From the NCBI GenBank assembly GCA_023135015.1, contig JAGLTZ010000127.1, positions 1 to 13,249 of the forward strand: a stretch of DNA of 13,249 nucleotides. The letters run 5' to 3'. Position numbers and translations under genes: made by a program. This document shows, piece by piece, positions 7,524-13,249 of the stretch. The stretch's first letter is position 1; each line of letters begins with the position of its first letter. The DNA is from Candidatus Latescibacterota bacterium (lineage in GTDB: Bacteria; Blakebacterota; Blakebacteria; Blakebacterales; Blakebacteraceae). Under the pieces are notes generated by a model that saw nothing but the letters and a program-made list of their open reading frames with translations, did no database searches and was not told the DNA's origin.

Positions 7524-8469
7524 TTCTGTCCACTATTACTCCTTCATCACTCCTATCTACTCCTTCAATATCGAGGCGGGTCATCCTGCCGAAATGATCC
7601 ACCCGTTCGGCGATCTGTTCAGAGGTAACCTCCAGAAGGCGACTCAGACTGAAGTCTTCCACATTGTATGAAGCGATCACACTTCCCACCACGATGCCAC
7701 GGCGCACCGTGTAGGGATCGTGGGCGCCGCAGGAAGCGAGGTAGCCGAAGAAACCTCCCGCGAAGCTGTCGCCCGCCCCGGTGGGGTCGAAAACCTCCTC
7801 GAGGGGATAAGCGGGCGTGAAAAATACCTCTTCCTCGTGCCAGAGCAGGGCACCGTATTCACCCCGTTTGATGACGAGGTATCGGGGCCCGAGCCCTGCG
7901 ATCTTCCGGGCCGCCCTGAAGAGGTTAGACTCGCCGGTGAACTCGCGCGCCTCCGCCTCATTTATCGTCACGCACTGCACCCTCCGGAACACCTCCTCCA
8001 GCGCATCCCTCTCACCTTCGATCCAGAAGTTCATCGTATCGGCACCGACGAACGCCTCCCCTGATATCTGCTCCAGCACCTTTAGCTGCAGCTCCGGGTG
8101 GATATTTGCAAGAAAAACATACTCAGTATCTCTATATGCTGCAGGCAATTCCGGGTCAAAGTTCTCGAAAACATTCAATTGGGTATCCAATGTAATGGCC
8201 TGGTTCAGGTCAAAGCCGTAACGTCCCGACCAGCGGAAGGTACGGCCCTGCACACGCCCGAGCCCCTCCAGGTCTATACCGCGGCTCTGCAGCATTTCGA
8301 CGTGTTCGGCGGGAAAATCATCACCCACCACTGCCACTACCCGGACCCCTGTCAGCAACGAAGCAGCCGCCGAAAAGTAGGTGGCCGACCCTCCCAGGGC
8401 CTCTTCGACCTTTCCGAAGGGCGTCTCCACGGTATCGAGCGCAACACTGCCCACGACAAGAAGGCTCAT
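7516..8469 (-). CDS. PfkB/ribokinase-family kinase, candidate adenosine kinase
   Basis: ATP-dependent kinase of the ribokinase fold, 317 residues from ATG 8469. It starts MSLLVVGSVALDT, with the substrate-site Asp12, followed by ALGGSATYFSAAASLL, the GG-containing first PfkB signature. The second signature DPTGAGDSFAGGF carries the catalytic base Asp234 and the anion hole. The family acts on sugars or nucleosides, and the substrate is not certain from sequence. Context suggests adenosine: the next three genes build the SAM cycle, whose ahcY step releases adenosine and is pulled forward only if adenosine is removed. It is equally adjacent to the sugar genes, so a hexose or hexose-phosphate substrate is the main alternative. 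Its stop overlaps the next start by eight bases (ATGAATAG), so translation is probably coupled to the methyltransferase/reductase rather than only to the sugar block. Confidence 0.85.
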   Translation of the reverse strand: MSLLVVGSVALDTVETPFGKVEEALGGSATYFSAAASLLTGVRVVAVVGDDFPAEHVEMLQSRGIDLEGLGRVQGRTFRWSGRYGFDLNQAITLDTQLNVFENFDPELPAAYRDTEYVFLANIHPELQLKVLEQISGEAFVGADTMNFWIEGERDALEEVFRRVQCVTINEAEAREFTGESNLFRAARKIAGLGPRYLVIKRGEYGALLWHEEEVFFTPAYPLEEVFDPTGAGDSFAGGFFGYLASCGAHDPYTVRRGIVVGSVIASYNVEDFSLSRLLEVTSEQIAERVDHFGRMTRLDIEGVDRSDEGVIVDRNE

Positions 8470-8477
8470 ATATCTTT

Positions 8478-8482
8478 CCCTC
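8478..8482 (-). promoter_or_regulatory. Ribosome binding site that decides the kinase start
   Basis: GAGGG lies eight bases before ATG 8469 and overlaps the nucleotidyltransferase stop codon. It favours ATG 8469 over the in-frame GTG at 8484, which would add five residues before the conserved N-terminus of the kinase. Confidence 0.6.
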
Positions 8483-9464
8483 ACCCTTCGAAATTGATTT
8501 CGGATGAATCGCCAACATTCAGCGACATAGAGCGGCCCACCACTACTGTATTGTCACCGAGAAGGCTGCCGTCCAGTACCGCCCCCTCCACAGCCGCATT
8601 CCGTCCGAGAATAGAGTTGCGCACCACGCTGCCGCTAACCCGGGCTCCGTCCTCCAGGGAAACATAAGGCCCGATGACTGATCCCTGAAGCACCACCTCT
8701 TCACCGATGTATACTGGTGGAATGATTATCGCCTCCCCCTGTGTGCGTACTCTCCCGCCATCTACTTTTTTCAGCAGGGCACGGTTCGTGGCCAGAACGG
8801 TTTCGGGAAGCCCGCAGTCGTACCACGCCCGGAGCGGAAAGATCCTGAATGCCGCTTCCTTCTTCAGCATCAGTGAGAGCGCGTCGGTCAGCTGGTACTC
8901 GCCGCGGGTGCGGATATCTTCTTCCACGAGCCGGTTGAGACATTCGAGGAGCAGATCGGTCTGGGTGATATGGTAGAGGCCTGCTATAGCCAGGTAGCTC
9001 AGCGGCTGATCCGGTTTCTCGACCAGTCTGACAACCTTCTCTCCCTCTACAATGACCACTCCGAATCTGGAAGGATCCTCCACCTCCATCACGCCCAGGC
9101 TGTTTCCCCCCTTCTCTAAAACGCTCCTGACATCAGCTTCGAAGATGGTATCGCCCAGCACGATGAAGACCGGATTGCCGGCGACTTCCCTCTCTGCCTG
9201 AAGTACTGCATGTCCCAGACCCAGCGTTTCCTTCTGCACCACCCACTCCATTGGCAGGTCGTACGTCTCCTCAGCCCAGGCTCTTATCTCCTCTCCCATA
9301 TAACTTGTGATAAAGCAGAACTCCTCAACTCCGGCATCTACGAGCAGGTCCACTATATGGCCGAGGATCGGTCTGCCCGCGATGCCGATCAGGGCCTTTG
9401 GAACCGTGTATGTAAGCGGTCGGAGCCTCGTTCCAACTCCGGCAACCGGTATGAGCGCCTTCAC
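8481..9464 (-). CDS. Sugar-1-phosphate nucleotidyltransferase with left-handed beta-helix tail
   Basis: Enzyme that joins a sugar 1-phosphate to an NTP, giving an NDP-sugar and pyrophosphate. The 327 residues begin with the nucleotide-binding signature GVGTRLRPLT (9-18) followed by PKAL (Lys23). Then come LGLGHAV (base and sugar site) and LGDTIFEADV (metal-binding Asp region), EKPDQP, and GEYQLTDAL near the sugar pocket. From about residue 245 a run of hexapeptide-like turns (IGEEVVLQGSVIGPYVSLEDGARV and on to the end) forms a left-handed beta-helix, as in long-form glucose-1-phosphate thymidylyltransferases and GlmU-like proteins. No acetyltransferase active site is obvious, so the helix may be structural. 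Start GTG 9464 overlaps the isomerase stop by four bases. The substrate cannot be read from the sequence: glucose-1-P with dTTP or UTP, and mannose-1-P with GTP, are all possible. Confidence 0.88.
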   Translation of the reverse strand: MKALIPVAGVGTRLRPLTYTVPKALIGIAGRPILGHIVDLLVDAGVEEFCFITSYMGEEIRAWAEETYDLPMEWVVQKETLGLGHAVLQAEREVAGNPVFIVLGDTIFEADVRSVLEKGGNSLGVMEVEDPSRFGVVIVEGEKVVRLVEKPDQPLSYLAIAGLYHITQTDLLLECLNRLVEEDIRTRGEYQLTDALSLMLKKEAAFRIFPLRAWYDCGLPETVLATNRALLKKVDGGRVRTQGEAIIIPPVYIGEEVVLQGSVIGPYVSLEDGARVSGSVVRNSILGRNAAVEGAVLDGSLLGDNTVVVGRSMSLNVGDSSEINFEG

Positions 9465-10567
9465 GTGGCAGCCTCCGCCAGTTTTAACTTCAGGTAGTCG
9501 ATTTTTTCCACCGGCGTGGGATCCACCTTCCAGCCGACGGCCAGGTAGACGCTTGTATAATCCCCGAGTGCGACCAGGCTGATCATCCTGGCAAGCAACC
9601 CCTCACCGCGTGTCGAGAGCCGTCGCAGGGGTGCGCCGGCCCGTTCAAGCAGCACGGCGGTGGTATCGATCCGGAGATCGAGCCGGCTTCCCTGGTCGGA
9701 ATCCTCCAGCAGCAGAACGCGTGTTACCGGATAAATCTCGCCCTGCACCTCCCAGCCGACTATCTCGTTGTGGTTCATCTCGGGGAGCATGTGTCCGGAG
9801 GCCACACGCTTCCCGTTTTCACCTATCTGCCCGCGCCAGCGCAGCGCCACCGGTCCCAGCGGGTAGTCGGGTGCGTAGATCACCGTCCACGCCGTACCCA
9901 GCCAAAGCGCCAGCTCCTTGGCGGGGTTCTCGATTACCTCTTTCTCACGCCCGTATTCATCACGGAGACCCTCCAGCACTTCCGCTGCCTCTTCCATCTC
10001 ACTCGAGGTTTTATCCCCTCCGGGCGACGACTCACTTTCGGCACCGACTCCGGACAGGAGCTTGAGCAGTGTGACAAGGCACGATGGAAGGGCGGCCCGG
10101 GGAGGGTAGCCTGCCGGAAGTGTAAGGTGCGGCACCCCGGCTTTTTCCGCTTCCACACCTAGCGTGCCGCCCGTTGTAATTACTGCCCGTTCCAGGTCTC
10201 TCTTCCCCGCTTCCTTCCATGCACTAAGAGTCTCCTCGGTATTGCCGGAATATGATAAGGCCAGAAAGAGCGTTTCCTCATCCACCCAGGCCGGAAGGGT
10301 GTAGTCTCTGATCACACTCAGCGACACGGGCCATCGCCTGCTCAGGTAGGTAGCGGCCAGGTCACCGGCTATCGCCGAACCGCCCATGCCTGAGAGTACG
10401 ACCCTGCGCTTTCCGCGCCAGCTCCTGGGCGCTGAGAACGAATCCACTTCCTCCACGGCCTGCCGCCACTGCCCGGCCGCCCCTTCGACCAGACCGAGCA
10501 TATCAGCGGGATCGTTTGCGACAAGCGCATCAGTCGAATCAAGCAGATGCCTGGGATCTTCACGCAT
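9461..10567 (-). CDS. Bifunctional phosphoglucose/phosphomannose isomerase (SIS domain)
   Basis: Cytoplasmic isomerase interconverting glucose-6-phosphate, fructose-6-phosphate and mannose-6-phosphate; this family is best known from archaea and also occurs in several bacterial phyla. The 368 residues hold two SIS folds. GMGGSAIAGD (60-69) and SYSGNTEET (105-113) form the sugar-phosphate site. PEMNHNEIVGW (262-272) carries the family's catalytic-region residues. The C-terminus has DPTPVEKIDYLKLKL, typical of the bact-PGI_C domain. I chose ATG 10567: it follows AGGAG, its codons begin at the enzyme I stop (8-base overlap), and the 26 extra residues of the longer frame (start 10645) are basic and unlike the family. 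It shares GTGA with the next gene. Next to the PTS it would channel incoming hexose-6-phosphate, and next to the nucleotidyltransferase it could supply mannose- or glucose-phosphate. No classical pgi or manA is seen here. Confidence 0.9.
   Translation of the reverse strand: MREDPRHLLDSTDALVANDPADMLGLVEGAAGQWRQAVEEVDSFSAPRSWRGKRRVVLSGMGGSAIAGDLAATYLSRRWPVSLSVIRDYTLPAWVDEETLFLALSYSGNTEETLSAWKEAGKRDLERAVITTGGTLGVEAEKAGVPHLTLPAGYPPRAALPSCLVTLLKLLSGVGAESESSPGGDKTSSEMEEAAEVLEGLRDEYGREKEVIENPAKELALWLGTAWTVIYAPDYPLGPVALRWRGQIGENGKRVASGHMLPEMNHNEIVGWEVQGEIYPVTRVLLLEDSDQGSRLDLRIDTTAVLLERAGAPLRRLSTRGEGLLARMISLVALGDYTSVYLAVGWKVDPTPVEKIDYLKLKLAEAAT
9472..9476 (-). promoter_or_regulatory. Ribosome binding site for the GTG-started nucleotidyltransferase
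   Basis: GGAGG, seven bases before GTG 9464, inside the isomerase's last codons. It supports the GTG start, which overlaps the isomerase stop in the sequence GTGA. Confidence 0.7.
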
Positions 10568-12374
10568 CTTCCTTCTCCTCTTCGGTCGTCTGAAGAAGGG
10601 GCGGATACACAGCAGCACCTTCCCCGACATCCGTGACCAGTTCACCCAGCTTCCCCTCCGTATAGCGGCGTGCTACCCCGGTAACGCCCTCCACCGTATT
10701 CTGGTTCAACGCATCGTCCGCGCACGCCTTGGCCTCGGCATGGGTGCAGGAACGTATCACCTTCTTGATCTCGGGTAGAAGCTCGGGACTCATACTCAGT
10801 TCATCCAGTCCCATGCCGATAAGGATCATCGTCGCCAGCGGGTTAGCTGACATCTCGCCACACATCCCGACCCACTTCCCGTGCCTGTGACCGGCATCGA
10901 TCACCATCTTCACCTGTCTCAATATTGCGGGGTGGAGTTCCTGATACAGGTAGGCCACCTGTGCGTTACCGCGGTCTACCGCAAGTGAATACTGTATCAG
11001 GTCATTGGTACCTATCGAGAGGAAGTCCGCCTCGGCAGCCAGGATATCGGCCATCGCACAGGCTGCCGGTATCTCCATCATGATTCCAACCGGCAGGTCC
11101 TCGTCGAACGGCATACCTTCCCGGCTCAGGCTCTCCTTGGCCTGGTTAAGAATCTCCTTCGCCTGCATCAGTTCTTCCAGCCCGCTTATCATGGGAAAGA
11201 TCAACTTAACCGGCCCGTGCGCCGAAGTCCTCAGGATAGCCCTGAGCTGGTTCATGAATACCTTCGGGTGGGCCAGGCTGACCCGGATGGCTCTCCAACC
11301 AAGGAAGGGATTGCGCTCCAGCGGAGTGGCAGGAACCACACCGACCTTGTCGCCACCCAGATCGAAGGTGCGGATTATTACCGAGTCAGGTGCTACCTGT
11401 TCAACCATCTTCAGATAGTCGGAATACTGCTTATCCTCGCTCGGAAGTTCCTCGCAGCCCAGGTAGAGGTACTCGGTGCGCAGCAGCCCGATCCCGCGGG
11501 CGCCGTAGTTCAGGGCCGATTCCACCCCTTCCGGAAACTCGATATTTGCCGAAAGCTCCACCTCCCTCCCATCCAGCGTGACAGCGGGAAGGTTCTTGAG
11601 CTTCAGCAGCTCCCGCTCCAGCTCTGCGAAGATGGCTTTCTGGGATTCAAAGAACTTGATCATGTACTCGTCGGGATTGACGGCAACCTGCCCGGAGGTG
11701 CCATCAACGGCGATCAAAGAGCCGGTTCGTACCCGCTCCGTAATCCTGGAGACACCGGCGACCGCCGGGACCCCCAGGCTTCTGGCCATAATCGCCGCAT
11801 GGCTGGTGCGCCCCCCCGCTTCGGTCACGAAGGCGAGCACCTTCTCCGGGTCGAGATGAGCGGTCTCCGAGGGAGTGAGCTCCTCAGCCACGACCACGAC
11901 CGGACGTCGCAGATCCCGGAGCAGCAACCTTCCCCCGGGCGCCAGCTGCATCAGGACCCTGCGCCGTACATCCTCGATGTCGAGCGATCTCTGTGCCAGG
12001 TATTCGTCTGCGGCCTCCGAGAGGGTATCCCTCATCCCTCCCATTATCTCATCAAAAACGGCTCCTGCGTTCCTCAGACTCTGGCGTATCCCTTCTTTGG
12101 TGGCTTCGACAACCATCGGGTCGTGGAGTATCATCTGGTGGACACCGAAAATGCGTGCACCCTCTTCACCCATGGTGTTGGTGATCTTCTCCTGCAGGGC
12201 CTCGATTTCTTCACGCGCCTTTTCCAGAGAGCTCTCGAACCGTCGGACTTCCGCCTCGACCTCGTCCGGCTCGAGCTTGCGCTCTTCGACGAGTATCTCG
12301 CCCCTGTGTAACAGGTGAGCTTCCCCTACGGCGAAGCCGGGGGAAGCGGCAATGCCGCTAATCATGCGATCCAT
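10560..12374 (-). CDS. ptsI: PTS enzyme I (phosphoenolpyruvate-protein phosphotransferase)
   Basis: Cytoplasmic enzyme that takes phosphate from phosphoenolpyruvate and gives it to HPr, the first step of all PTS transport. At 604 residues it is somewhat longer than the E. coli enzyme. Order of domains: N-terminal HPr-binding and phosphohistidine region with GGRTSHAAIMARSLGVPAV (active His192), then the PEP-binding TIM barrel with GIGLLRTEYLY, ELHPAILR and GMCGEM (catalytic Cys505). After the barrel there is an extra tail with an acidic end, EEEKEDA. ATG 12374 is preferred because a GGAG lies ten bases upstream; a second ATG three codons later (12365) is possible but farther from it. The last codons hold the ribosome binding site of the isomerase gene, whose start overlaps this stop by eight bases. 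All catalytic residues are present, so I expect an active enzyme. Confidence 0.97.
   Translation of the reverse strand: MDRMISGIAASPGFAVGEAHLLHRGEILVEERKLEPDEVEAEVRRFESSLEKAREEIEALQEKITNTMGEEGARIFGVHQMILHDPMVVEATKEGIRQSLRNAGAVFDEIMGGMRDTLSEAADEYLAQRSLDIEDVRRRVLMQLAPGGRLLLRDLRRPVVVVAEELTPSETAHLDPEKVLAFVTEAGGRTSHAAIMARSLGVPAVAGVSRITERVRTGSLIAVDGTSGQVAVNPDEYMIKFFESQKAIFAELERELLKLKNLPAVTLDGREVELSANIEFPEGVESALNYGARGIGLLRTEYLYLGCEELPSEDKQYSDYLKMVEQVAPDSVIIRTFDLGGDKVGVVPATPLERNPFLGWRAIRVSLAHPKVFMNQLRAILRTSAHGPVKLIFPMISGLEELMQAKEILNQAKESLSREGMPFDEDLPVGIMMEIPAACAMADILAAEADFLSIGTNDLIQYSLAVDRGNAQVAYLYQELHPAILRQVKMVIDAGHRHGKWVGMCGEMSANPLATMILIGMGLDELSMSPELLPEIKKVIRSCTHAEAKACADDALNQNTVEGVTGVARRYTEGKLGELVTDVGEGAAVYPPLLQTTEEEKEDA
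10575..10579 (-). promoter_or_regulatory. Ribosome binding site that sets the isomerase start
   Basis: AGGAG lies seven bases before ATG 10567, inside the last codons of enzyme I. It supports the short form of the isomerase over an in-frame extension that begins at 10645 and would overlap enzyme I by 86 bases. Confidence 0.7.
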
Positions 12375-12402
12375 AAAAGATTAACTCCGGATTGGAGCCC
12401 GC

Positions 12403-12669
12403 TCAGTCGGCTTCGAAATCAGACGTTACGAGCGCGGTGAGGACATCCATGCACTCCTGATCATCCCTACCCTCTGTCTCGATTGTAATCCGCGAGCCAT
12501 GTTCCGCCGCAAGCATCATAATCCCCATGATACTCTTGCCGCTAACCCGAATATCATCCCGTTCCACAAACACGTCGCATTTGAATCTGGCTGCTGTCTG
12601 CACGAATAGAGCAGCCGGACGGGCGTGCAACCCCAGAGTATTCTTTATGGTTACCGTCCGCCGTATCAC
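12403..12669 (-). CDS. ptsH: Phosphocarrier protein HPr
   Basis: Small cytoplasmic phosphocarrier that accepts phosphate from enzyme I and passes it to the IIA domains of the PTS. It has 88 residues, the usual family length. The active-site motif LGLHARPA carries His15. The second signature, SGKSIMG, carries Ser46, the residue phosphorylated by HPr kinase/phosphorylase in organisms that have it. The start is GTG at 12669. No in-frame ATG precedes it because a TGA lies a few codons upstream, and a GGAG sits four bases before it. It lies between IID (24-base gap) and enzyme I (28-base gap), a typical operon order. Retention of Ser46 in a KSIMG context suggests that an hprK gene exists nearby or elsewhere, which cannot be seen here. 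Confidence 0.96.
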   Translation of the reverse strand: MIRRTVTIKNTLGLHARPAALFVQTAARFKCDVFVERDDIRVSGKSIMGIMMLAAEHGSRITIETEGRDDQECMDVLTALVTSDFEAD

Positions 12670-12693
12670 TTCTTCTCCATACTCACCAACTCA

Positions 12694-13249
12694 TCAGGTT
12701 AAAATGCAGTAAAGAGCAACCAGCACAACCAGGCCAAGAAGCGACGGTAGCTGTCGGGCGCGCCGTCGCAGCAGCAGCCAGCCGGCCGCTGCTGCAGCAG
12801 CAACAAGCAACGTTCCTTCAACGGTATCCGGCGTTTTCGGGTGCGCAATCGTCAATGGTACCAGTATCCCGAGCGTCAGGGCACCGAGTCTCTTGACCCA
12901 CAGGATTGCCCTGGCGCCCATCTCCCCCCCAACAGCCGGCAGCATCCCCGGTCCCGATTCATACCCCATCCTCATCCCTTCCGCTCTGGCCAGTATGTGG
13001 GGTACGTTATAGAGGACAAGAAAGGTCAGGACTCCGTAAAGCGGCGAAAGCAGAAAGGCGATAATACCGGCTATCGCGGCAAGCGGTCGCAGGCCGGCCC
13101 AGAAAAACTGGTCTCCGAGACTGCCCAGAACGCTGCCGCTGGCTTGTTTGAACCGGGCGAGCTCCTCATCACCCATCGAATCCGGAGACGATGCGGCTCT
13201 CTCCTCCTCAGCCTTTATCACCGCACCGACCGTATAAGTCGCAAGGTAG
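12694..13249 (-). CDS. PTS mannose/fructose/sorbose-family IID component, 5' end outside window
   Basis: Membrane subunit that, with a IIC partner, forms the sugar channel of a mannose-family phosphotransferase system in the inner membrane. The reading frame stays open to the right edge, so the N-terminal part is missing here. The first visible residues, YLATYTVGAVIKAEEE, align with the stretch before the conserved IID core (E. coli ManZ has FVAAPILGVTLALEEQ there). This is followed by GDQFFWAGLRPLAAIAG, matching the family pattern GDPxFWGTxRP, then by hydrophobic segments and a C-terminal hydrophobic hairpin ending in CILT. A GTG at 13221 could be taken for a start, but it lies inside the conserved region and cannot be the true one. 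The stop is 24 bases before HPr. The other components (IIA, IIB, IIC) are not in the window and are expected upstream. The family assignment is secure; the sugar is unknown. Confidence 0.9.
   Translation of the reverse strand, partial: YLATYTVGAVIKAEEERAASSPDSMGDEELARFKQASGSVLGSLGDQFFWAGLRPLAAIAGIIAFLLSPLYGVLTFLVLYNVPHILARAEGMRMGYESGPGMLPAVGGEMGARAILWVKRLGALTLGILVPLTIAHPKTPDTVEGTLLVAAAAAAGWLLLRRRARQLPSLLGLVVLVALYCILT

Noticed and set aside
5877..7628. A 583-codon open frame on the plus strand opposite the methyltransferase/reductase gene
   Set aside because: It lies in exact codon register with the minus-strand gene, whose codon use rarely gives TTA, CTA or TCA on the other strand. The translation resembles no family I know and has no domain motif.
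10568..10645. N-terminal extension of the isomerase from 10645
   Set aside because: It would overlap enzyme I by 86 bases and adds a basic segment unlike the family; ATG 10567 has a good ribosome binding site and the usual operon overlap.
11217..12311. A 364-codon plus-strand open frame opposite enzyme I
   Set aside because: The opposite strand encodes enzyme I with all catalytic motifs; the plus-strand product has no recognisable feature.
13219..13221. GTG 13221 as the start of the IID gene
   Set aside because: Residues encoded upstream of it (YLATYTVGA) still match the conserved IID region, so the gene begins outside the window.

Overview
The window is a continuous, one-direction gene array on the minus strand. 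Ten protein genes are read from right (13249) to left (1). They are packed so tightly that the largest gap is 42 bases, and four junctions overlap. I see no RNA gene, repeat array, mobile element, riboswitch or terminator. The DNA is moderately GC-rich. A lipoprotein with a lipobox and an outer-membrane-barrel-like protein point to a Gram-negative bacterium. The archaeal-type phosphoglucose/phosphomannose isomerase, the mannose-family PTS with an HPr that keeps Ser46, and the lipoprotein/barrel pair suggest an uncultured lineage of the FCB group or a neighbour of it (Zixibacteria-, Latescibacteria-, Eisenbacteria- or Krumholzibacteria-like). That placement is inference, not proof.

Right part (13249 to 8481), sugar block: the 3' end of a mannose-family PTS membrane component IID (its start lies outside the window), HPr, enzyme I, a bifunctional phosphoglucose/phosphomannose isomerase, and a sugar-1-phosphate nucleotidyltransferase with a left-handed beta-helix tail. 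Together they could take up and phosphorylate a hexose, interconvert hexose-6-phosphates and activate a sugar as an NDP-sugar. The PTS may instead be mainly regulatory.

Middle part (8469 to 3191), S-adenosylmethionine cycle: a PfkB-family kinase, a fused homocysteine S-methyltransferase/methylenetetrahydrofolate reductase (YitJ type), S-adenosylmethionine synthetase (metK) and S-adenosylhomocysteine hydrolase (ahcY). The set closes a loop of Met, SAM, SAH, homocysteine and Met. The by-product of ahcY is adenosine, so the PfkB kinase is a good candidate for the adenosine kinase that removes it. The methyltransferase domain has His209 where the family has a zinc-binding Cys.

Left part (3176 to 1), envelope pair: a 692-residue lipoprotein that seems to be built of four beta-rich modules of about 140 residues, followed with a TGATG junction by a secreted, probably outer-membrane, beta-barrel protein that runs off the left edge. 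Neither has a known function that I can name. Their tight coupling suggests they work together at the outer membrane.
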